A model generated the notes under the pieces. The model searched no databases and was not told the origin of the DNA. It saw only the letters and a program-made list of their open reading frames with translations. From Ruminococcaceae bacterium UBA6416 (GTDB lineage Bacteria; Bacillota; Clostridia; Oscillospirales; Acutalibacteraceae), in assembly GCA_002438505.1 (NCBI GenBank), contig DJPI01000054.1, forward strand, positions 4,475-20,534: 16,060 bases of DNA, read 5' to 3'. Positions 1 to 7,182 of the stretch are shown here, piece by piece; positions within the stretch are counted from its first letter, which is position 1, and each line of letters starts with the position of its first letter. A program made the position numbers and the translations under genes.

Positions 1-3
1 TCA

Positions 4-630
4 ATGGCAAGATATACAGGTGCAGTTTGCAAACTGTGCCGCCGCGAGGGTAAGAAGCTCTTCCTCAAGGGAGACAGATGCTATACCGGCAAATGTGCCT
101 TTGAGCGTCGTTCATATGCCCCCGGCCAGCACGGTCAGAACCGCAGCAAGAACTCCGAATACGGACTCCAGCTCCGCGCAAAGCAGCAGGCAAGACGTTA
201 TTACGGCGTTCAGGAAGGACAGTTCCACAAATATTTTCTTATGGCTGAGCGCAAGGCAGGCGTAACCGGTGAAAACCTTCTGCGCATCTGCGAAAGCCGC
301 CTTGACAATGTTGTTTATACCCTCGGCTGGGCATCATCCAGAGCGGAGGCAAGACAGCTTGTTACCCACGGCCACTTTGAAGTTAACGGCAAGAAGGTTG
401 ACATCCCGTCATACCTCCTCAAGGCCGGAGACACCGTTTCAATCAAATCCAAGAGCAAGGATAGCGCAAAGTTCAAAACCGTCCTTGAGGCCAACGCTTC
501 AAGACCCGTTCCCTCTTGGCTTGATCTCAATGCCGAAGCTCTTTCGGCCAAGGTCGTTGCTCTTCCGGAGCGCGAGCAGATCGAAGTACCGGTTGAAGAA
601 CATCTCATCGTCGAGTTCTATTCTAAGTAA
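4..630 (+). CDS. rpsD: 30S ribosomal protein S4 (zinc-ligand form)
   Basis: This protein is one of the primary 16S rRNA binders that nucleates 30S subunit assembly, and in many bacteria it also represses its own operon by binding the mRNA leader, which would lie outside this window. At 208 aa it has the usual length. The N-terminus carries the four-cysteine zinc ligand set (C9, C12, C26, C31) typical of C+ S4 proteins, followed by the basic body with YGPGQHG-like residues (SYAPGQHG near 38-45). The S4 RNA-binding fold is in the middle (SRLDNVVYTLGWASSRAEARQLVTHGH, about 98-124, split here only by reading). It is the first complete gene of the window, 49 nt upstream of rpoA, in the standard rpsD-rpoA-rplQ order. 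The start ATG lies 3 nt from the window edge, so its ribosome binding site is not visible. Confidence 0.98.
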   Translation: MARYTGAVCKLCRREGKKLFLKGDRCYTGKCAFERRSYAPGQHGQNRSKNSEYGLQLRAKQQARRYYGVQEGQFHKYFLMAERKAGVTGENLLRICESRLDNVVYTLGWASSRAEARQLVTHGHFEVNGKKVDIPSYLLKAGDTVSIKSKSKDSAKFKTVLEANASRPVPSWLDLNAEALSAKVVALPEREQIEVPVEEHLIVEFYSK

Positions 631-679
631 TCGGCGGTGTCCGTAACGCACATCCACAACAGAATAAGGAGGGTTTTGC

Positions 680-1630
680 ATGATAGGAATTGAAAAGCCC
701 AGAATCGAAACAGCTGAAATCTCACCGGACGGAACTTACGCCAAGATTGTTGTTGAACCGCTTGAAAGGGGATACGGCATCACGCTCGGCTGCAGCCTCA
801 GGAGGATTCTTCTTTCCTCTCTCCCCGGTTTTGCAATTACAAGCGTCAAAATTGACGGCGTTCTCCATGAATTTTCAACTATTCCCGGCGTTAAAGAGGA
901 CGTGACTGAGATTGTTCTGAACCTCAAGCGCGTTATTCTCAAAATGCACGGTGATGAGCCCAAAACGCTCTATGTTGAAGCAACGGGCGAAGGCGAGATT
1001 GTTGCAGGCGATATTAAAAGCGACTCAGAAGTTGAGATTCTCAATCCGGAAAGCCACATTTGCACCCTTGACAAGGACGCTCATGTCAGCATGGAGCTCA
1101 CCTGCGATAAGGGTCGTGGATATGTTTCGGCAGAGCAGAATAAAAAGCTCATGCAGCCGGCGATCGGTGTAATTGCGATCGACTCAATTTACACACCGGT
1201 GCTTAAGGTTAATTACACAGTTGAAAACACACGTGTCGGTCAGGTTACGGACCTTGACAAGCTTACGCTTGAGGTCTGGACGAATAAAACAATCTCTGCA
1301 ACAGAGGCGGTTTCCCTCGGAGCCAAGTTTCTCAACGAACATCTCGCTCTTTTCGGCGATCTGTCGGGAGAGGCATATAACACCGAGATAATGGTTGACA
1401 AAGGCGAGGACGCGAAGGAAAAGGTCCTTGAGATGACCATTGAGGAACTTGACTTGTCCGTGCGCTCTTTTAACTGCCTGAAGCGCGCGGGTATCAACAC
1501 TGTGGAGGATCTCACAACAAAGACCGAAGAGGACATGATGAAAGTCAGAAACCTCGGAAAGAAATCGCTTGATGAAGTTATCAACAAGCTTCATTCTTTC
1601 GATCTTGACCTCAGATCCGAAGACGACTAA
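680..1630 (+). CDS. rpoA: DNA-directed RNA polymerase subunit alpha
   Basis: The alpha subunit dimerises to scaffold assembly of beta and beta-prime, and its C-terminal domain contacts UP elements and activators. The product has 316 aa, a normal length. The N-terminal assembly domain covers roughly residues 1-230, with the conserved EPLERGYGITLGCSLRRILL segment near 27-46. A flexible acidic linker follows, and the C-terminal domain runs from about 250 to 312 with its helix-hairpin-helix region (CLKRAGINTVEDL, then VRNLGKKSLDEV). The ATG at 680 is chosen because AAGGAGGG lies 6 nt upstream (666-673). It sits between rpsD and rplQ, 31 nt before rplQ, as in most bacteria. Nothing about the sequence is atypical. 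Confidence 0.98.
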   Translation: MIGIEKPRIETAEISPDGTYAKIVVEPLERGYGITLGCSLRRILLSSLPGFAITSVKIDGVLHEFSTIPGVKEDVTEIVLNLKRVILKMHGDEPKTLYVEATGEGEIVAGDIKSDSEVEILNPESHICTLDKDAHVSMELTCDKGRGYVSAEQNKKLMQPAIGVIAIDSIYTPVLKVNYTVENTRVGQVTDLDKLTLEVWTNKTISATEAVSLGAKFLNEHLALFGDLSGEAYNTEIMVDKGEDAKEKVLEMTIEELDLSVRSFNCLKRAGINTVEDLTTKTEEDMMKVRNLGKKSLDEVINKLHSFDLDLRSEDD

Positions 1631-1661
1631 TTTGATTTTTCAACAAAAGGAGTGATTTCAA

Positions 1662-2003
1662 ATGGCAGGTACCAGAAAGCTCGGCAGAACCAGCGATCAC
1701 CGCAAGGCAATGCTCAGAGGTATGGTTACTTATCTCTTGGAGAAAGGCAGCATTGAAACCACCGTCACGAGGGCAAAGGAAGTCCGCTCAATGGCTGAGA
1801 AGATGATTACTCTCGGCAAGGAAGCAACACTTCACAACAAGCGTCAGGCTCTTGCATACATCACCAAGGAAGATGTTGTTAAGAAGCTTTTTGACGAGCT
1901 CGGCCCGAAGTATAAGGACGTTAACGGCGGTTACTGCCGTATTATCAAAACAGGCCCCCGTCGCGGCGACGCAGCCGAGATGTGCATCATTGAGCTTGTT
2001 TGA
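1662..2003 (+). CDS. rplQ: 50S ribosomal protein L17
   Basis: L17 is a 50S subunit protein near the exit tunnel region and is the usual last gene of the alpha operon. The product is 113 aa, the short form typical of Firmicutes. It opens with the characteristic RKLGRTSDHRKAMLRGMVTYL segment (split: RKLGRTSDHRKAML and RGMVTYL, about 5-25) and contains ITKEDVVKKLFDELGPKY and GGYCRIIKTGPRRGDAAEM. The ribosome binding site AAAGGAG (1646-1652) is 9 nt before the ATG. A strong intrinsic terminator starts 24 nt after the stop, so the ribosomal operon ends here. The energy-coupling transporter genes that often follow rplQ in Firmicutes are absent; the next gene is convergent. Confidence 0.98.
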   Translation: MAGTRKLGRTSDHRKAMLRGMVTYLLEKGSIETTVTRAKEVRSMAEKMITLGKEATLHNKRQALAYITKEDVVKKLFDELGPKYKDVNGGYCRIIKTGPRRGDAAEMCIIELV

Positions 2004-2026
2004 TAGTACCAAAGGTTTAATAAATG

Positions 2027-2057
2027 CAGCCGGTGCAGTTTTTGCACCGGCTGTTTT
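2027..2057 (+). terminator. Intrinsic terminator of the rpsD-rpoA-rplQ operon
   Basis: Arms CAGCCGGTGCA (2027-2037) and TGCACCGGCTG (2043-2053) form a perfect 11-bp stem with a 5-nt loop, followed by TTTTCGTTT. It begins 24 nt after the rplQ stop. Confidence 0.93.
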
Positions 2058-2072
2058 CGTTTCAGATTGAAA

Positions 2073-2111
2073 ACAAAACGCCGCCCGCGTAGCATTGCCG
2101 GACGGCGTTTT
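2073..2111 (-). terminator. Intrinsic terminator of glyA
   Basis: Arms AAAACGCCG (2075-2083) and CGGCGTTTT (2103-2111) pair perfectly, with additional G-C pairing possible inside. Read on the minus strand the hairpin ends in TTTTGTTTTC. It begins 16 nt beyond the glyA stop and lies 18 nt from the rplQ terminator, so the two convergent operons have separate terminators. It could also act as a backup on the plus strand, where TTTT ends the stem. Confidence 0.85.
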
Positions 2112-2126
2112 AAAATTTTGCTTCAC

Positions 2127-3377
2127 TTATTCATAAAGCGGATATTTTTTGCAAAGCGCTTCAACGCCGGAGAGAATCTTTTTGCGGCTGTTTTCAAAAT
2201 CGGTCGCGGCAAGATAAATATATCTTGCAATCTCCCTCATGTCATCTTCAACAAGGCCTCTTGTTGTCACCGCCGCAGTTCCGAGGCGGACGCCGCTTGT
2301 GACGGACGGCTTTTGGGGGTCATTTGGAATGGCGTTTTTGTTTGTTGTGATATTGACCGAATCAAGGCGTTCCTCAAGCTCCTTGCCTGTGACACCGAGC
2401 GAACGCAGGTCAAGCAGGCAGAGATGGTTGTCTGTTCCGCCGGAAACAAGGTCAATTCCTTCCTTCATCAATTCTGCGGAAAGAGCGGCGCAGTTTTTAA
2501 CAAGCTGTTTCTGATATTCCTTGAAGCTTTCCGTCAGTGCTTCTCCGAAACAGACGGCCTTTGCCGCAATGACATGCATGAGCGGGCCGCCCTGAGAGCC
2601 GGGAAAAACAGCCTTGTTCAGTGCCGCGGCGTGCTCTTTTTTTGCAAGGATAAGGCCGCCCCTCGGACCTCTGAGCGTTTTGTGAGTTGTTGTTGTGACA
2701 ACATCGGCATAAGGCACGGGGGACATATGAAGTCCGGCGGCAACAAGGCCGGCAATATGCGCCATGTCAACAAAAAGAATTGCGCCGGTCTTTTTTGCAA
2801 TTTTGCCGATGCGTTCAAAGTCAATCTCTCTCGGATAGGCCGATGCACCGGCAACTATCATTTTCGGCCTGCATTCAAGCGCGGTTTTTTCAAGTGCGTC
2901 ATAGTCAATGCGGCCGTTTGCGTCAACGCCGTAAGAGAAAAAGTTATAAAGCTTTCCGCTGAGGTTGACCTTTGCGCCGTGAGTGAGGTGGCCGCCGTCC
3001 GCAAGGCTCATTCCGAGAACGGTGTCGCCCGGGTTGAGGAAAGCGGTATAGACGGCGAAGTTCGCCTGGGAGCCGGAGTGCGGCTGAACATTGGCGTATT
3101 CCGCGCCGAAAAGCTCCTTTGCCCTTTCAATGGCAATGTTTTCAACAATGTCAACGCATTCGCAGCCGCCGTAATATCTTTTTGACGGGTATCCCTCGGC
3201 ATATTTGTTTGTGAGAACACTTCCCATTGCGGCCATGACCGCCGGGGAAACAATGTTCTCCGAGGCAATAAGCTCAAGCTTTTCGCGCTGTCTTTTGAGT
3301 TCAAGCGCCATTGCGTCCGCAACGGCCGGGTCGGTCTCCCTGATGAGGCCGATGCTGTCTTGCAGGTTACTGTACAT
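2127..3377 (-). CDS. glyA: Serine hydroxymethyltransferase
   Basis: This cytosolic PLP enzyme interconverts serine and glycine while loading or unloading a one-carbon unit on tetrahydrofolate, and is the main source of methylene-THF. The 416-aa product is full length. Recognisable elements are the substrate/cofactor segment EGYPSKRYYGGCE (61-73), D204 and H207 in FVDMAHIAGL (cofactor contacts), and the PLP-binding lysine K233 within TTTTHKTLRGPRGG. The start is supported by GGAGG on the minus strand (3384-3388), 6 nt ahead of the ATG. It lies 83 nt downstream of serS on the same strand; a terminator-like hairpin sits between them and no convincing glyA promoter is visible, so it may depend on read-through from serS. 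Confidence 0.97.
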   Translation of the reverse strand: MYSNLQDSIGLIRETDPAVADAMALELKRQREKLELIASENIVSPAVMAAMGSVLTNKYAEGYPSKRYYGGCECVDIVENIAIERAKELFGAEYANVQPHSGSQANFAVYTAFLNPGDTVLGMSLADGGHLTHGAKVNLSGKLYNFFSYGVDANGRIDYDALEKTALECRPKMIVAGASAYPREIDFERIGKIAKKTGAILFVDMAHIAGLVAAGLHMSPVPYADVVTTTTHKTLRGPRGGLILAKKEHAAALNKAVFPGSQGGPLMHVIAAKAVCFGEALTESFKEYQKQLVKNCAALSAELMKEGIDLVSGGTDNHLCLLDLRSLGVTGKELEERLDSVNITTNKNAIPNDPQKPSVTSGVRLGTAAVTTRGLVEDDMREIARYIYLAATDFENSRKKILSGVEALCKKYPLYE

Positions 3378-3402
3378 TATTTACCTCCAAATATAGGTGT
3401 CA

Positions 3403-3451
3403 AATTTGAAAAAAGTAATCAAAACGGGGTTGTGCGCGTGCAGCAACCCCG
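3403..3451 (-). terminator. Hairpin with T-tract between serS and glyA
   Basis: On the minus strand CGGGGTTG (3451-3444) pairs with CAACCCCG (3432-3425), with inner TGC/GCA pairing possible, and is followed by TTTTGATTAC then TTTTTT. It begins 10 nt after the serS stop. The interrupted T-tract may make it a partial terminator, which would fit the lack of a clear separate promoter for glyA. Confidence 0.75.
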
Positions 3452-3460
3452 GGTGAAAAA

Positions 3461-4729
3461 TCACTTAATTACGTCTGTTCCCATGAACTCGCGCAGAACC
3501 TCCGGAACGGTGATGCTTCCGTCTGCGTTCTGATAGTTTTCAAGGATGGCGGCAACGGTTCTTCCGATTGCAACGCCCGAGCCGTTGAGGGTGTGAACAA
3601 GCCTTGCCTTGCTCTTTGCGTCCTCTTTATATCTGATTGAAGCGCGGCGAGCCTGGAAGTCCTCAAAGTTTGAGCAGGAGGAAATTTCAACATATCTTCC
3701 GTATGACGGCATCCAAACCTCAATGTCATAGGTCTTTGCGGAGGAGAAGCCGATGTCGCCGGTGCTCAGAGCAACAACTCTGTATGGCAGACCGAGAAGC
3801 TGAAGAACTCTTTCCGCATCGTTGGTGAGCGATTCAAGCTCTTTATAGCTGTCCTCGGGCTTAACGAACTTGACAAGCTCAACCTTGTTGAACTGGTGCT
3901 GTCTGATGAGGCCTCTTGTGTCGCGTCCGGCGGAACCGGCTTCCGCTCTGAAACAGGCGGAGTATGCGCAGTATTTGATTGGAAGGCGGCTGCCGTCAAG
4001 AATTTCATCGCGGTGCATATTGGTTACGGGAACCTCTGCGGTCGGAATGAGGAAGTAATCATTGGTGAGCTTGAAAGCGTCATCCTCAAACTTCGGAAGC
4101 TGGCCGGTACCGGTCATTGAAGCACGGTTAACCATGAACGGCGGAAAAATTTCCGTATAGCCGTGTTTTGTGTGGGTGTTGAGATAGAAGTTGATGACCG
4201 AGCGCTCAAGCCTTGCGCCGAGACCCTTGTAAAAATGGAAGCGTGCGCCGGTGACCTTTGCGGCGGTTTCCGGGTCAAGAATTCCGAGTCTTGCACCGAT
4301 GTCCCAATGCGCCTCGGCCTCAAAGTCAAACTTCCTCGGCTCGCCCCAGCGGCGGATTTCAACATTTTCGCTGTCATCCTTTCCAATGGGAGTGGTTTCG
4401 CTCGGGATGTTCGGGAACTCATACATGATGCTCTTCTGTTTGTTCTCAAGAGCGGTGAGCTCATCGTCATCGGCTTTGATTGCGTCCTTGACGGCGTTCA
4501 TCTCAGCCATAAGCTCGCTTGTGTCCTTGCCCTCTTTTTTGAGCTGAGGAATCATTTTTCCGGCGATGTTCTGGCGAGCTTTGAGCTGATCCCTTTTTGC
4601 GGAAAGCTCACGGCGGCGTGCGTCAATTTCAAGAATTTCATCAACAAGGGCGTCCATATCCTTGTTCCTTGTTTTCATTGCTTTTTTAACAAGGTCAGGA
4701 TTTTCTCTGATAAGTTTAATATCAAGCAT
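3461..4729 (-). CDS. serS: Seryl-tRNA synthetase
   Basis: This class II aminoacyl-tRNA synthetase charges tRNA-Ser (and tRNA-Sec where present). The 422-aa product has normal length. The N-terminal region (about 28-100) is lysine/glutamate-rich and reads as the long antiparallel coiled coil that contacts the tRNA variable arm. The catalytic core shows the TAEVPVTN segment, class II motif 2 (CFRAEAGSAGRDTRGLIRQHQF, split here as CFRAEAGSAGRDT and RGLIRQHQF) and motif 3 (GSGVAIGRTVAAILENYQ). AAAAAGGAG lies upstream of the ATG at an ordinary distance. A promoter 48 nt upstream leaves a leader of about 40 nt, too short for a T-box, so amino-acid control by a T-box is not supported. Confidence 0.98.
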   Translation of the reverse strand: MLDIKLIRENPDLVKKAMKTRNKDMDALVDEILEIDARRRELSAKRDQLKARQNIAGKMIPQLKKEGKDTSELMAEMNAVKDAIKADDDELTALENKQKSIMYEFPNIPSETTPIGKDDSENVEIRRWGEPRKFDFEAEAHWDIGARLGILDPETAAKVTGARFHFYKGLGARLERSVINFYLNTHTKHGYTEIFPPFMVNRASMTGTGQLPKFEDDAFKLTNDYFLIPTAEVPVTNMHRDEILDGSRLPIKYCAYSACFRAEAGSAGRDTRGLIRQHQFNKVELVKFVKPEDSYKELESLTNDAERVLQLLGLPYRVVALSTGDIGFSSAKTYDIEVWMPSYGRYVEISSCSNFEDFQARRASIRYKEDAKSKARLVHTLNGSGVAIGRTVAAILENYQNADGSITVPEVLREFMGTDVIK

Positions 4730-4776
4730 AAATCAAGTCTCCTTTTTGAAGCTGAATATCAATCGGGTTAAATAAT

Positions 4777-4805
4777 AGTATATCACAATGGGTAATATTT
4801 TTAAA
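4777..4805 (-). promoter_or_regulatory. Candidate sigma-A promoter of serS
   Basis: On the minus strand TTTAAA (4805-4800) and TATACT (4782-4777) are separated by 17 nt. Transcription would start near 4770, giving a 40-nt leader. The -35 match is weak (4 of 6). Confidence 0.55.
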
Positions 4806-4943
4806 GCTTTTGAGATAAAATTTAAAAAAGCAAAGAATACGGATTTTTTGGCGCAGAATGAGGGTTTTTGAGCGAATTACACAAAACGGCGCGGAAAAAT
4901 TTTCCAATTAAAATAAAAATGTGAAAAATCTTACAGAAAATCA

Positions 4944-4972
4944 TTGACCGAACGCCTTTTTTATTATAAAAT
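4944..4972 (+). promoter_or_regulatory. Candidate sigma-A promoter of the TVP38-type gene
   Basis: TTGACC (4944-4949) and TAAAAT (4967-4972) are 17 nt apart. A start near 4979 leaves only about 10 nt before the upstream ATG (4989) but 37 nt, including a ribosome binding site, before the GTG at 5016. This supports the GTG start. The stretch between this and the serS promoter (4806-4943) is AT-rich and shows nothing further. Confidence 0.6.
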
Positions 4973-5015
4973 GGTATCGTAAGTTTTTATGCGGCCAAAA
5001 GGGAGTGGAGCGGTA

Positions 5016-5759
5016 GTGGCTGAAAAAAAGAACCGGAGCTATGTTCTCAATTTCATAGCGTTCATTTGCTTCACGGTTGCTCTTTCCCTGATGATTCTTC
5101 TGCGCCTTTTTCAGGTTGACCGGTTTGTTGAGTGGTATAACAAATATACCGACACCCTCAACGACTTTGACCGCTGGATCCAGGCGAACGGTGCAACGTG
5201 GTTTTCCGTTGCCGTCATTCTTGCGAATTACGCGCTCAAGGCGCTCATTCCGTGGTTTCCGCTTTCCTGCATCTGCGTTGCCGCCGGTGTTCTTTTCAAG
5301 TGGTACTGGGCAACGCTCATTAACCTTTTGGGTCTTTCAATCCTTTTCACAATCAAGTTCTTCTGGGGCAGGCGCTACGGCGGCGGAAATGCGGAAAAAA
5401 TTCTTTCAAAATACGACCGGGCTCATGAATTTGTTGACAAAAGCAAGCTCGGCTCAACCGTCATTCTCTTCCTTTTGCGCCTTGTTCCCGGAACGCCGGT
5501 CAACTCCGTCAGCCAGCTTTACGGAACAACAGACATTAACTTTACAAAATATCTCATAGTTTCCCTTGCCGGTTTTTCATATAAGCTTTTTTCATACACA
5601 ACAATCGGACGTAATGTTTTTGACCCGGCGAGCGCAAAGTTCATTGTTCCGCTCATCTTTCTCTCCCTTTTCACGGGGGTTGCCGTTCTTTCGCTCAACG
5701 GCGTGATAAGTCTGACAAAGCTTGGCGGAAAAGGGAAAAAGAAAGAAGAAAAGCAATAA
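5016..5759 (+). CDS. TVP38/TMEM64 (SNARE-associated/DedA-like) family membrane protein
   Basis: This is an integral membrane protein of the TVP38/TMEM64 family, relatives of DedA proteins for which phospholipid flipping roles have been proposed; the substrate here is unknown. From the GTG start it has 247 aa, with hydrophobic spans at about 10-33, 62-78, 80-96, 98-117, 145-158, 179-196 and 208-232. The family core is visible around the re-entrant region: FWGRRYGG (116-123) and LLRLVPGTPVNSVSQLYG (153-170). The C-terminus is lysine-rich (GGKGKKKEEKQ) and probably cytosolic. GTG at 5016 is preferred because GGAG (5007-5010) lies 5 nt upstream; an in-frame ATG at 4989 would add nine residues but has no ribosome binding site. 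It is divergent from serS, with no terminator seen before galK. Confidence 0.85.
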   Translation: MAEKKNRSYVLNFIAFICFTVALSLMILLRLFQVDRFVEWYNKYTDTLNDFDRWIQANGATWFSVAVILANYALKALIPWFPLSCICVAAGVLFKWYWATLINLLGLSILFTIKFFWGRRYGGGNAEKILSKYDRAHEFVDKSKLGSTVILFLLRLVPGTPVNSVSQLYGTTDINFTKYLIVSLAGFSYKLFSYTTIGRNVFDPASAKFIVPLIFLSLFTGVAVLSLNGVISLTKLGGKGKKKEEKQ

Positions 5760-5791
5760 TTTTCCTCATTTTAAACTTGGATTAAAACGAA

Positions 5792-5800
5792 TGATATAAT
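5792..5800 (+). promoter_or_regulatory. Extended -10 promoter of galK
   Basis: TGATATAAT is a perfect extended -10 element (TGnTATAAT). The best -35 at reasonable spacing (TTAAAC, 5771-5776, 18 nt away) is weak, as is usual for extended -10 promoters. The leader would be about 70 nt, with no clear operator or catabolite-response element seen in it. Confidence 0.6.
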
Positions 5801-5877
5801 GTTATCATAAGCTTTCTGCGTTTATCGCCTTAAGGGTAACATAAGATTAATTGACAATACATAAAAAGGATGGTTTT

Positions 5878-7164
5878 ATGAGCACATATGCCGCGGTGAA
5901 AGCCGCACTCACGGAGAAAAAGCTTGATGAAAGCTTTGCTCTCGCTTATTCAAAAAAGCACTTTGAAGAACAATACGGCCGCTTCCTCGGCGTCCTTTCA
6001 GATTTTGAAGAGCAATACGGAAAGGATGATGAAAGGGAAATTTCCCTTTTTTCCGCCCCGGGAAGGACGGAGGTCAGCGGAAATCACACCGACCACAACC
6101 ACGGACGGGTCATTGCCGCCGCGGTTGACCTTGACGCCGTTGCCGCCGCATCAAAAAACGGCGAGGGCATTGTCCGCGTGAAATCAAGGGGATATAACAT
6201 TGACACCGTTGAAATCACCGACCTTGAGGTCAACTCCGAGGATGCCGGCCACAGCCGTTCGCTTGTCCGCGGAATTCTTGCGCGCTTCAAGGAGCTTGGC
6301 TATAACATTGGCGGCTTTGACGCAACAACGGCTTCAAAGGTTCTTTCCGGCTCCGGACTTTCCTCCTCCGCCGCGTTTGAGGTTCTTGTTTGCACAATAC
6401 TCAACCACCTTTATAACAACGGAAAAATCAGTCCCGTTGAAATTGCAAAAATTTCTCAGTACGCGGAAAATGTTCACTTCAAAAAGCCCTGCGGTCTGCT
6501 TGACCAGACGGCCTGCGCCGTTGGCGGCTTTGTTACGATTGACTTTGCCGACCCGGCGAATCCCGTGATTGAAAAGGTTCCGCTTGATTTTGAAAAAACC
6601 GGCCATTCGCTTTGCATTGTTGACACAAAGGGCAGTCACAGCGATCTCACGGGCGAATACGCCGCAGTGAGGACGGAGATGGAGCAGGTTGCAGCCTTTT
6701 TCGGCAAAAAGGTTCTGCGTGAAATTTCAAAAAAGGACGTCATTGAAAACGCCGGAGCAATTTCAAAGTCCGTTTCCGAGCGCGCCGTTCTCCGCGCTCT
6801 GCATTTCTTCAACGAGAACGAAAGAGTGGAAAAGCAAGTCACGTTTTTGAAAGCGGGCGATTTTGAAAACTTCAAAAAGCTTGTTATTGAAAGCGGCTTT
6901 TCATCATACATGTATAACCAGAACGTCTATTCAAACAAAGCACCGAAAAACCAGCCCGTTTCTCTCGGTCTTGCTCTGAGCGAGGAGCTTCTCAAAGGCC
7001 GCGGCGCGTGGCGCGTTCACGGCGGCGGCTTTGCCGGAACAATTCAGGCCTTTGTTCCAAACGAGCTGCTTGAGCGGTATACCGCCCTCATGAGCTCGGT
7101 TTTCGGAAGCGATTCATGCTATGTTCTCAGCATCCGTCCCGTTGGCGGAGCAAAATTCATTTAA
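5878..7164 (+). CDS. galK: Galactokinase (GHMP kinase family)
   Basis: This enzyme phosphorylates galactose to galactose-1-phosphate, the first committed step of the Leloir pathway. The product is 428 aa. The sugar-binding signature is PGRTEVSGNHTDHNHG (61-76) with R63 and D72; the phosphate-binding GHMP motif is GSGLSSSAA (158-166); the catalytic aspartate is D209 in CGLLDQ; and the third motif is HGGGFAGT (381-388). The signature differs from the textbook GRVNLIGEHTDYN form at several places (for example N in place of E before HTD), so specificity for galactose is likely but not proven; another hexose is possible. ATG 5878 is chosen over an upstream in-frame TTG (5851) because AAAAAGGA lies just ahead. 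An FN3 gene follows 18 nt later, while galT is 5.3 kb away on the other strand. Confidence 0.9.
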   Translation: MSTYAAVKAALTEKKLDESFALAYSKKHFEEQYGRFLGVLSDFEEQYGKDDEREISLFSAPGRTEVSGNHTDHNHGRVIAAAVDLDAVAAASKNGEGIVRVKSRGYNIDTVEITDLEVNSEDAGHSRSLVRGILARFKELGYNIGGFDATTASKVLSGSGLSSSAAFEVLVCTILNHLYNNGKISPVEIAKISQYAENVHFKKPCGLLDQTACAVGGFVTIDFADPANPVIEKVPLDFEKTGHSLCIVDTKGSHSDLTGEYAAVRTEMEQVAAFFGKKVLREISKKDVIENAGAISKSVSERAVLRALHFFNENERVEKQVTFLKAGDFENFKKLVIESGFSSYMYNQNVYSNKAPKNQPVSLGLALSEELLKGRGAWRVHGGGFAGTIQAFVPNELLERYTALMSSVFGSDSCYVLSIRPVGGAKFI

Positions 7165-7182
7165 AGGAGTGTAATAAGGAAA

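Noticed and set aside
315..608. Antisense and offset ORFs within rpsD, rpoA and rplQ
   Set aside because: They overlap highly conserved ribosomal and polymerase genes in other frames and show no initiation signals or family resemblance.
2067..3185. Long plus-strand ORF (372 codons) opposite glyA
   Set aside because: It is antisense to an unmistakable serine hydroxymethyltransferase, has no ribosome binding site that stands out, and its translation is Cys/Arg/Asn-rich without any family pattern.
4730..4943. T-box leader upstream of serS
   Set aside because: The likely transcription start is about 40 nt from the ATG and no AGGGUGGNACCGCG-like box, specifier loop or terminator is present on the minus strand.
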